From contig JBITNC010000001.1 of assembly GCA_050084985.1 (NCBI GenBank), forward strand, positions 119,536,001 through 119,600,000: a stretch of 64,000 bases of DNA, written 5' to 3'. This document shows positions 12,260 to 23,547 of the stretch, in pieces; the stretch's first letter is position 1, and each line of letters starts with the position of its first letter. Source of the DNA: Nageia nagi. Its lineage: Eukaryota > Pinophyta. Under the pieces are notes generated by a model that was given only the letters and a program-made list of their open reading frames with translations, ran no database searches and was not told the DNA's origin. Both the position numbers and the translations under genes were made by a program.

Positions 12260-14980
12260 ATGGTTCAAACTAGAAGTATGACCGCTAAAAAAATGCAAGA
12301 ACACCCATTTGAAATACAAGAAATAGATTCAAACAATATGGATTTAATAGAGTATTCAGTTAGGAGGCCACCTCCTTTAGATGAATCAAATTCACGGGTA
12401 GTTCATTATGAAAGTAAAGATTAGGTTTGTGGTTATGATCAAAATAGATTGCAAAAACATAGTATAGAAGATCCTATTACCAAGGTTGGAATGCAAGTGT
12501 TAGATAAAGAGTTAATTGAAATTCATCATCGCCTAGCTAATCATAGGGCTATTCCTAAGACATCTTCTAGTTTACGGGAGATGTAGAAAAACTAGACCAA
12601 AAGCATGATAACTTAGAAATTGATGAGGCTAAATCTTGGGCTGAAACCATAGCAGTACCAGAGACTGAGCCTTATAAAGTTAAATATGAAAGGGTCATTC
12701 ATCAATTATCAGATGATCGAAAGGTTAGCTCTTTAATCCGAAAGGAGGGAGCTCCTTTTTCTCATAAATCTCTCGAATTAGGAAAAAATGAAGTATCGAT
12801 ACCTACGAGTAATTTATCCCAAAGAGCTCCTTCAATGAAACAAATGGAGAAATCTTATTCTTCAAAGGGAGGATTACATAGAAGGACATCTAAGTACAAA
12901 ATAGAAGAGATACCCTCTTATGAAGAACTAGAAGAATGATGATTACGTAAAACAAAAGCTAGTCAAAAATTCACGAAAATACATGCTGATGATATTAAAA
13001 AGGCCGTAGAGATACAATATCTTCTAAAGGAAGTTGACAAATTCATTAAAATTCAAGAACAAGAGGATAAATTAAAAGAAATGGAAGATAAACTTCTTAG
13101 AGATAAAAGAAAATTCATAGAACAAGAACAAGCAAAGAAAGAAAGAAATGAGTTCTTGGAACAAGAAAAGAAAAGACTTCATAAAGAGCATGAGATTCAA
13201 CTTCGTTTACAGGAATTACAACTTAAAGAATTAGAGAATGAAAAAATAAAAAGAGAATAATATCTACGTATGGAGAAAGAAAAACAAAGACAGTGGGATG
13301 AATATCAGAAAATAAAGAATTTGAAATCGGAAACTCCTGAAGGAAGTCAAATACAAAGATATCGATATCCTTACTTAGACAAACAAGAAGTGATGAATAG
13401 AGAGACAACCATTTTATTACAAAAGGAAATGGATAAGGAACTAGAACTTCAAAAACTATATAATAAACAAAAGCAAGATTCTATTAAAAGTTGGGTTGAA
13501 CAAACCCAAAATCAAACAAGACAACCTGATTATAAGGGAAAAGATCTATATGGAAAAGGGATATCCCAAAAACCTCCTAGAATCCCTATTCCATGACGAC
13601 ATTCACCTCTTAAAATATTGCCTCCACCACCATCAGAGTTTCCTTCTGACTATGAGTCTTACATTTCAAGATCAATTTTGGAAAAGGATCCAAATACTCG
13701 AAGATATCATAGACATACCCAAGTTCATAGAACCAATAAAGAATTAGAAGACTTTATGAAGGATTTTATAAATCAAGAAATGAATGTTCAAGGACTTCAA
13801 AAATTAAATTACAAGAATATCTGCAATGAACCTATTCATCCAAGTGTTCCAAAAAAGAAACTACCATATAGGTTTGAATTTCCTAAAATAGAGTCATTTA
13901 AAGGAAGAGAAGACCCCAAAGAACATTTGAGGAAATTTACATTTTTTAGTTATCAGATAGCCAATGATGACTCATTAATGTTATGTATATTTCCTATGAC
14001 ACTCGCAGGCCAAGCTTTGGATTGGTATAATAGTTTACCTATGCATAGTTTATATACATTTGAACAATTGGCTAATCAATTTCTTGAACATTTTAGAATC
14101 AATATTAAATAAAAATCTTCAATTACTGATCTTACAAGATTGCAACAATTTCTTGATGAAACTATACAAGATTACATCTCAAGATGGTGGGCTATACTCA
14201 CTAGTATGCCTTATACAATACCACAAGAGGAATTGGTTAAATTATTTAGTCAAAGTTGTTTAAGACCAATAGCCAGTGTTCTCCAAATTCAACAACATAG
14301 AACTTTTGAAGAAGCCATTGCTTAGGTAGTAGTTATAGAAAGAGTAAAAATTCAAGATGGAGAACTAAAGCTTAAGAAAAAAGAATACAAAAAGGGTAAT
14401 CAATATGAGAACAGTACTAAACAACCACAAAACAATCAAGTAGCTATGACAGAGGATTCTGGTCAAGCTTCAAAAATCAAAGAAAATGTTAAGCCTAAGC
14501 CTAAAAGAAATTTTACCCCATTAGCAGAACCATTAGCCGAAATACTTAAAAAATTATGTGATAATGGTATGATTAGATTACCTGATATAAAACCTGAAAA
14601 TCCTAATGCTAAGGGAAGAAAATGGTATAAGGAAAATGAATTTTGTGCTTATCATAGGCAAAAGGGACATAATACAAATAGATGTCGAACCTTACAGTAC
14701 AAAATTCAAGACTTGATAGATAGTCAAAAAATAGAAGTGGATAATCCTGTGGTACCTTCAAATCAAAATTTAAGGATATATCAAAACCCCTTACCTTCAC
14801 ATCAAGCTAACAATGTGGTAACCATCCCAAACCAAATGAACTATACATGGAATAATAAGGATATGCCATTTATAGGGACTATAGATGATTCAATACATAT
14901 GATTGGTATAGCTACAAGAGCACAACAATATCAGAATAAATAAGATAATCCATGAAAAAGTTAATCGATAGCAAACCCAA
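12260..14980 (+). pseudogene. gag: gag polyprotein, Tat type, broken
   Basis: Structural polyprotein of the virus-like particle. The chosen start (12260) gives M-V-Q-T-R-S-M. A long charged region follows, strongly coiled-coil at 12950-13480 (Lys/Glu/Gln runs). The gag core lies at about 13860-14330 and includes ALDWYNSL. A nucleocapsid zinc knuckle C-x2-H-x3-G-H-x4-C is at 14644-14685. Breaks: stop at 12422, a one-base shift near 12580, paired stops near 12938, and stops near 13258, 13594, 14110, 14323 and 14941. From 12600 onward all pieces share one frame with pol, so gag-pol was probably one ORF. The extended coiled-coil N-terminus is longer than in simple gag proteins. The lineage call rests on the knuckle and the linked pol. 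Confidence 0.85.
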
Positions 14981-15049
14981 TTAATATACAACCTATACCT
15001 CCCCTGCAACAACCTAAAGTCTCGATAAAAGGTGCTCTTAAATGATAAT

Positions 15050-18000
15050 TAAAAATGTCTCCAGTGAAGATGACCTTATTTTAATTATTACAATAGTCTG
15101 AGGGTTATAGGAAGGCTATGAATCAAATTCTACAAGAAATTCAAGTGGATATTAGTAACTCTGATAATTTTATTTCAATAATTGAAAGTTTGAGGATATC
15201 TCAACAACCTAGCATCACCTTCTACGAATAAGAAAAATTAAATAACGATGGACCAGGTGGATTTGATCCACCTTTACATATAATAGGTAAAGTAGATGGA
15301 AAATTATTTAAAAGAATTATGATAGATGAAGGTTCAACTATAAATATATTTTCAGATGCTGTATATAAAAATTTGAATTTATTAGATTCACTTATCCTAG
15401 CTCCTTCTTTACAAATTAGAGCGTTTAATGATGCAGTGTGTTCAACTTTGGGATCAATAGTGTTGTCGATTACAGTAGGGGCTAAAACCATTCAAACTTT
15501 ATTACATATAATTAAAGAAAATATTATACAATACAATGTTCTTTTAGGATGTCCATGGATTAGAGAAATGCAATGTGTCCCCTCAACTTATCATGGATGT
15601 TTAAAATACATCTATAAAGTTAAAGTTCATTGTGTGTTCAAAGATCCAGATCCTTACTCTCATTGTAATTTAACTTTTGATCAGAATAAAGTGACATTAC
15701 CATCTCCTAATTTATCAACTATATTGATGAATAAAAGTACAAATCACTCTGAAGTCACAAAAGGAAAAGGTGATATAGTTATACAAGATATGGGAAAAAG
15801 TTGCTAAAACTTTAGATGAAAAATATGGAGCTTCTTTATCAAAACAAGTAAATACTACATCTAATAATGACTCATCTAATGTATATCTCGTAAAAGTCAA
15901 ATTAAGGGATTTAGGGATGGGAGAATATGACGTAGATGATGTGGTATTTAGTATACCTTCATCACAAGAAATGGGAAGATTATCTGAATCACTTAATGTG
16001 ATTGGACAAATAGTGCCTTTAGGAGAAGTACCTAATCAGACAATGTTCATCTATGTGGGGATAGGGGATCCTGTGTCAACAACACCTAATCAAACATATG
16101 AAGGAAATTTCAACAATGACATGAAATATTTATTGCCATGTTCAAGAACATTTGTCTTAAACTATTTTAACAAATGTAATTGGCAAGGATGAGGATTGGG
16201 TCGATATGAATAGGGTCCACGAGAGATAATTGAATTACAATACCAATATCCCACTGATAAAGGTGGATTAGGTTATCAAAATAAATGTGAAAATCTTGCT
16301 AAATTAGAAAATTTAGGACAAGAGAATTTGGATTATAACGAAGAAATCTTAGAGAAAGAATCCATAGTACAAGAAGTTATTGATAAAAGAGAAGAAAATT
16401 AAGTGAAATGGATGTCTTAGAAGGTGTCAAAATTCTCTTTATTAATAATATTAGGCCACTCTAGAATCATTCATGTTTACTAAGACATATACAAGAAAAA
16501 ATAAATTAAAATGTCAAATCATCAATCATTTTATATTCAGATATACCATTAGTAAATATGGTTACCATAAAAGAAGATATTGAAAATCAAAATAATGAAC
16601 AAATGGATGAAGTTAACAAAAATCAAAATTTAATCAAAGTAATAGCCAATACTTCTACAGATGAAATAATTGTTGATTTCTCTCTTATATCATCTAATCC
16701 TTTGGTACATAAATTCAAAAATGTAGATCACATACTTGGTTCCTATGAAAATCAAGTATGCATGAATGAACAAACTTAAGAATATGATGAAGAATATAGT
16801 GCTAATGACAATGGTTGGATACCAGTACCAAATCAATTAGAAGAAGGGTCGCATATGCTTACTAAAAAAGTCTTAGAAATAAATATTAGTAATGATCCTC
16901 AAAATCCTAAAATTATTCAATTAGGAGAAAACCTCATGGAAAATGAACAAGAAGAAATTATAACCTTATTAAAAGAATGAGAAAAGGTATTTACATGGTC
17001 ATATGTAGACATGCCTGGAATAGATCCTAAATTAGTAGTACATAATTTAGCATTAAAGCCTGATGCTAAACCCATTAAACAAAAATTACGTAAAATGCAT
17101 CCTACTATAGCATTAATGGTAAAAGAAGAACTTCAAAAATTATTAGAAGCTAGATTTATACAACCTATAGATTACTCAGATTGGATATCTAATATGGTAC
17201 CTGTGAAAAAACCAAGTGGAAAAATAAGAATATGCATAGATTTTTGTGATCTTAATAGAGCTTGTCCTAAAGATGATTTCCCTCTACCTAGCATTGATAA
17301 TTTGGTAGACTCGACAGCAGGACATGATATGTTATCATTAATGGATAGGTTTTCTGGTTATAATCAAATAAAAATAGCTATTGAAGATCAACATAAAATG
17401 GCTTTTATAACTCCTTGGGGCATCTTTTGTTATAAAGTTATGCGTTTTGGATTAAAAAATGCCAGGGCAACTTATCAGAGAGCTATGACTTATATATTCC
17501 ATGATTATATGCACAACATAGTAGAAGATTATGTCGATGATTTGTTGGTTAATCTGAATATTGAGTAGATCATGGAAAAGATCTAATTAAAGTCTTAGAT
17601 AGATTATTAGAACATAAAGTAAGATTAAATCTAAAAAAATGTGTTTTTGCTATAACTTCAGGGAAATTATTAGGGTTTATTGTGTCTCGATGAGGAATTG
17701 AAATAGATCCTAGTAAAGTGAAGGCGATAGTAGACATGCCACCTCCTGCAAATCTCAAACAAATTATAGAGTTTACAGGGTAAGTTACAAGCCATTAGAA
17801 GGTTTATAGCTCAACTTTTTGATAAATGTAAACCATTTACAAAATTATTAAAAAAGGGAGTAGAATATCATTGGGGCAAAGAGCAACAAGATGCATTCGA
17901 TGAAATTAAAAGATATTTATTATCGCCTCCTGTCTTAAGTCCACCAAGGAAAGATGTACCCTTTTTGTTATATATCTCTACTACTAAAAATGCTTTAGGA

Positions 18001-20190
18001 ACTTTGTTATCTCAAAATAATGAACACGATAAAGAGCAAGCTATATATTATCTGAGTAGAACCCTAGTGAGCTATGAGATTAAGTATATATATTTGGAAA
18101 AATTATGTCTTGCTATCATTTTTGCTACTAAAAAACTTCGACATTATATGCTTAATCATACAACATATGTCATTTCTAAAATGGATCTATTGAAATATAT
18201 GATGAATAAAACATATCAAAATTCAAGGACCGTAAAGTGGATAATGCACTTAACTAAATTTGATTTACATTTTATTGGACAAAAGTTGATAAAAGGAAAA
18301 GTAATTGTTGACTATCTCGTTGATGCTCCATTGCAAGATAATAAACCACTTGTCATTGAATTACCCGATGATGGAGTGTTTCAATTAGATGAAATTGAAA
18401 TACCTATAGAATCTGAAGATGATTGGGATATGACAATACACTTTGATGGTTCTCGATGTGAACAAGGTGGTGGAGCAGGTGTTGTATTTATAACATCGCA
18501 AGGTATCCCTATACCATATTCATTTAAACTAAAATTTCCTTATACTAATAATAATGCAGAATATGAAGCTTTGATATTAGCATTAAGAACTACTATTAAA
18601 TTAAAACTTAAAAGAATTAAGATTATTGGAGATTCTTTACTCATCGTCAATCAAGTGAAAGGAATTTATCAATGTAAAGAGCCTTTACTTCAAAAATATA
18701 AAGTGTTAGTTGAGAAATTATTAAAATATTTTGATCAATTTAGTATAGAAGTAGCACCAAGATCATCTAATAGATTTGCAGATGTTATGGCTTCTATTGG
18801 ATCTCTTATCCCAGAAGATCCTAAAAAATCCTCTATTCAAGTGGAAATAATTCAATTATCTCAATCATCATTACAATAGGAAGATGAAGAAAAAAGCATG
18901 TTAAATATAGACGTAACTGATAAAGATAATTGGTACAAAGAATTGACGAATTTTTTAAAATTTGGAAATCTTTCTGCAAACCTTAATAAATCATCATGAC
19001 GAGCTTTTAAAATCAAAGCAACTAAATATTGTTTGATAGGGGATATCTTGCATCGACAAAATTTTAATGGTATTTTACTCAGATGTCTTGAATGGAATGA
19101 TGTTAAAAAGGCTATATCCTCAACCCATGATGGAACATGTGGAGGACATTTTAATGGTGTTGCGATTGTAAAATGATTAATATGAATGGGGTATTATTGG
19201 TCGACTATGGAAAAAGATTGTTGTGAATATGTTAAAAAATGTTTTAAATGTCAACAATATGATCATTTATTTTCACAACCATCTCAAGAACTACATCCTA
19301 TACAAACACTTTGGCCATTTTCTAAATGGACATTAGATTTAATAGGACAAATTACACCTACATCTTCTGGTGGACACAAATTCATCATCACAGTAACTGA
19401 ATATTTTACTAAATGGGCAGAGGCTATTCCCATGACTTCCACCATTGGTTCACAAATCGTGAATTTTATAGAAAATTATATTATATGTAGATTTGGTATA
19501 CCCAATCAATTAATTATGGATAATGGAAAAAATTTTAAAAATAAGGATGTAAAACAAATATGTGATAAATATAAAATTAAACAAAGTTTTTCTACTCCAT
19601 ATTATCCACAAGGCAATGGACAGGCAAAGGCTACTAATAAAACTATTCAGAACATCTTAGCAAAAATAATAAATGATTCTCATAGAGATTGGCATATTCA
19701 AATACCAAAAGCCTTATGGGCTTATTGTACTAGTGTACACACTCCTATTGGGGCAACACCATTCTCTTTGGTATACGAAACAGAAGCCATCCTACCCATA
19801 GAACTTGAAATACCATCTCTTAGAGTAAGTCTAAATGAGCAAAATTCTGATGAAGAAGCAAGATAGACTCATTTAGATCAGTTATTATTATTAGATGAAA
19901 AACATATTAATTCTTTAGAGCATATGCGTGTTTATCAGGAGAGGATAAAATGAGCCTTTGATAAAAGAGCTCTAATTCGTGAGTTCAAAATAGGTGACTT
20001 GGTTTTAAAAGAAAATCAATAAACTTTACGAATAGAATGACAGCTTAGAGATAAGTTTGCTCCAAATTGGTTAGGACCATATATCATTAAGAAAAAATTC
20101 GGTAAAGGAACCTATCATTTATCAGACTTAGAAGGAAATGAAGAGCATGAACCTATAAATATCATGCATCTTCGACCCTTCTATACATAA
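15050..20190 (+). pseudogene. pol: protease-RT-RNase H-aRNase H-integrase, broken
   Basis: Replication polyprotein. The protease is at 15250-15600 with I-D-E-G-S where D-G-G/D-S-G is usual. A G-patch-like G-x-G-L-G stretch is near 16190-16290. RT is at 16950-17900, with M-P-G-I-D-P at its start, L-M-D-x-F-S-G-Y-N-Q-I, and catalytic Y-V-D-D at 17530-17541. RNase H 1 is at 17950-18330. A second RNase H at 18420-18810 has F-D-G-S, N-A-E-Y-E-A, G-D-S and F-A-D, the Tat hallmark. Integrase is at 18960-20190 with an H/C zinc site (19124-19255), Asp at 19336 and 19519, but Lys (AAG, 19627) in place of the third acidic residue. Shifts lie near 15790, 16400-16550, 17551 and 17811-17820, and there are a dozen or so stops. 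It is not functional. Confidence 0.92.
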
Positions 20191-20284
20191 AAAAAAAGGA
20201 AATGTGTGTACATTAGTTTTCTTTTGTTTTATTTTATTGTTGATATAATAAATAAATAAAAGTATTGATATTTGTCAAGTGTTA

Positions 20285-21466
20285 ATGATTAAAATAGAAA
20301 GGATGAATCTGGCAAAGGAATCTGCTGAAGGTAGCATGATGCCACCACAAGTACAATTTCCATCACCAAGATATCTAGGTGATTTGGCATTGACATATTT
20401 AAAACATGGATTTGATATTAATCTCTTAAATTATTTACGATTGACTATTGATGAATAATATGAAAGAACATATCATATGTTTTGTGGTAGAAATAATGAT
20501 TGGAAAGTCACCTTTTGTGGATACGAAGTAAGCATTATTTTAGATCCGCAAATCTATTTCACCCACATGGAAAGAATATCATAGGAAATAATGGTTTTCT
20601 ACCTACAATGGCCTTATGGAATACCAAGAATCGTTATAAATTGCCAATTGACTGAGTATTCACTCCTTTTAGCTAGGCAAAAATATGTTAAACAATTAAC
20701 CAAAAGCCTGGAATGGATGGATGAAATTTTACATTATTTACCTCATAAAAGGGTGATTTATGATTTTTCAAATACTTTTGTGGCTTTTCCTCCTAGAACA
20801 TCACAACAATACTATAGGCAAATTCACAGATTCTCTCGCATGCAAATGCGACACACAATTTGGAAATGAAAGTTGGAGCAAAAGCAAGCTTGTCATATTG
20901 CCGAACTTACAACGATGAATCAAATAAGGGTTAGAAATGAGATTATCGAAAAACTGTCAAAAGAATGTAGAGTAAGAAATAATGGAAGTTATCTTTCGGG
21001 GTTTGAAAGTAGGTATGACAAAGACCTTTTTATGAAAGTTATTCATAATGTTCCTTCTCCTTTGTATTCAAATGTCTTTTCCATGCCTACAGAAATACAA
21101 CAAAAATTAGCCTTGACATTCTATGATACACGCGAATCTTACAGTTGGGATGTCAAAGTAAATGGATATCAAGTTATTGTTTGTATCAATGCCTTTGAGT
21201 TATGGTGTTCTCCTAACTCAGAATATGATTTAATGATATATTTCTATATTCTGTGGCCTATAAAAAAGCCCAAAATAATAGTCGATTGTACTCATAACTT
21301 GACCTTAAAACATCGAGAATGAATCATCTCTATCACACAAATCGTGACGTCTAAACACTTAGACTATTGCATTCCAAAAATTCATCATAATCAAGTGGTA
21401 TTAGATTTTAGTTTTTTGTTTAGTCCAACACATTGTTCATTTAATTATGATGCAATTCAAACTTGA
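20285..21466 (+). pseudogene. extra plus-strand ORF with duplicated unknown domain
   Basis: It begins 95 bp after pol. A single frame runs from ATG 20285 to a stop at 21464, about 393 codons, broken only by stops at 20456, 20582, 20870 and 21320 and with no frameshift. Two segments about 215 residues apart resemble each other: W-x-V-x3-G-Y-x-V at 20501 and at 21146, each followed by Y-x-x-WP-x3-P-x-I-x-V-x-C, and later by V-x-x-D-F-S-x-x-F. The family is not recognised. It has no transmembrane segment or zinc motif. Its position downstream of integrase matches accessory ORFs of large plant retroelements. The former function is unknown. Confidence 0.6.
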
Positions 21467-21966
21467 TTTAAATGCGTCATGAATAGATTCCCTAGAAAAA
21501 ATGATAAAATCTTAAAAAATTGAAAAATTATAAAACACATAAAAATTAGAAAATTATAAAATATACCTAGATGGAAACATCTGGAGGTCACTTGGCAATT
21601 GGGTGCCCTACCCTTGTATGATGTAAATGTATGTTGCATGTCATCGTAAAAGTGGTTATTCAGTAAATGTGTAATGTGTGAAAAGGTCATTTTAGAATAA
21701 TCTCCTTATTATCACTACATTCACCTTATCATTTCTTTCGTAAAGAAATAATGTACCATAGATGATAGAAAAACATAGAGTTTGTGTTTGAAGGAAAATT
21801 TTATAAACTCCAAACACTTACACATTAAAAAATTCGAAGAGAATTGGAATGAAATCATTCTAAGAGATATTAAGAGTGAAAGTTATGTGTCTATCCTATT
21901 ATTCGCTCCATCTCGAACCCAAGAATCACTTGATAGTAAAAAAAAAAAAAAAAAAAAGAGGAGAGA

Positions 21967-22003
<37 letters not shown>

Positions 22004-22500
22004 TATATATATTGCTACAATGATTCTTGGGTGATTACAATATCCTCTACCGGGCCTATGGATGCCTGACTGGCTAGTAGAGCAAGGTTGTAGTGGGATC
22101 AAGGGGTTAATCCTCATCAGGGCTATCGACGCCTGACTAGCTATGGGGCATACCTTATGAGTGGCGATATGTCCATTTTGGTTAGTGACCTTCTTTCCTA
22201 TGGACCTCTATACATTTCATATGGATAGACTAGCTTATTAATGTCTCTAAGATATTTCATCTCAAATGATCTAAGAAGGGAAATGAATCTCACTGCACAC
22301 ACTGGAGTTTATAGATTTTTTTTACCAACATATAACAATATTGTTTGATATCATCTTAGGTTGTTAAATCTTAAGATAAAGAAAGATAAGGTAGATGTTA
22401 TAATAACTTGGTCGTTAATCTAAAATCACTTGACCTTTTGTCATGATTTATACTTTGTTTGTGTTTAAAATCATTTGTGTCATTTTGTTAAACCCATCCC
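21467..22500. other. post-ORF spacer with simple repeats
   Basis: No gene is seen. A perfect 8-bp stem with a 3-nt loop lies at 21731-21749 (ATTTCTTT/AAAGAAAT). A poly(A) run is at about 21939-21957 and a (TA)n run at about 21970-22000. A ~60-bp segment containing CGCCTGACTAGCTA or a close copy occurs twice between 22040 and 22150. Confidence 0.55.
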
Positions 22501-22521
22501 TCTTGATAATAGCATCACCAT

Positions 22522-22935
22522 TGAACATTATTAAAATTGCTTTTCTTTGGAAAGGATAAGAATGATTATTTATTGTTCCCCTAACCAAGATAAAGTTAAT
22601 GTTCATATACACCCATAAAGTTGCTAGTGTGTCATGTCAAGCCATTTTTTATTACCTTTGAACATTATTTAAAATTGCTTTTATTTGGAAAGGATAAGAA
22701 TGATTATTTATTGTTCCCCTGACCAAGATAAAGTTAATGTTCATATACATCCATAAGTCACTAGTTTGTCATGTCAGGTGGTTTATTGTAGAAAATTGCC
22801 AAGTGCGGAAGATGATGAGTTCTGATTCCGTAAAAAATATAATAAACCAAGGTATAATTGATATTTATGTACAATCTATTGTGTGGAGTGTTTTATTGTA
22901 AAATTGCCAAGCGTAGAAAATGATGCATCTGATTC
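22522..22935 (+). repeat. two adjacent tandem duplications
   Basis: A 137-bp unit beginning TGAACATTATT starts at 22522 and 22659, with few differences. It is followed by a ~110-bp unit beginning TTTATTGTA and containing ATTGCCAAG (22782 and 22892). Both are non-coding and lie between the extra ORF and the end of the antisense PMD gene. Confidence 0.8.
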
Positions 22936-23547
22936 TGCAAAAATATTCAAAAAATATGTTATTAATTATTGAATTAATTAAAAGGTTGATTATCTACAAT
23001 TTATAATCAATCAGTTATTCAAACAACTATGTTATTCCATGTCATCAATGACTTAAAGTAACTTAACTTATAAATTAGATTTTAGCAACTATAATTGTAC
23101 TTATTATTAAATTAATTTTGAGATTAGCAATATCATCAAATCAATTTGTTGATGTATGTTATATATTTTATTATTTAAAATTATAAAAGGTATCCTCAAA
23201 ATTATGCATCATATAGTTCACAATTATATTTATGCATCATACATTCTGAAAGTTACATCTATCATCAACATCTATTCATCATCAAGTAATTAAAAGACAA
23301 TTATGTTTATTATAATTTACATAACATCACATCATACTTATTTTTATCATAAATCTATATATAAAATGTAAAACCATGCATCAAGAATCATGGAAATACT
23401 ACAACATACCATCAGTCTATCCATCAAAATAATAAAAATAATCTAAGTAGTACATCAAAAAACTATAATCTCATAATCATCATAGCAACATGAGCCATAA
23501 TAACAACGAATAAAAGGTACATTATATATATCATCAAAAATAGAATA
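22936..23547. other. AT-rich interval downstream of the PMD gene
   Basis: No ORF or motif is supported. It would hold the PMD gene's 3' UTR on the minus strand. No clear poly(A) signal was assigned. Confidence 0.4.
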
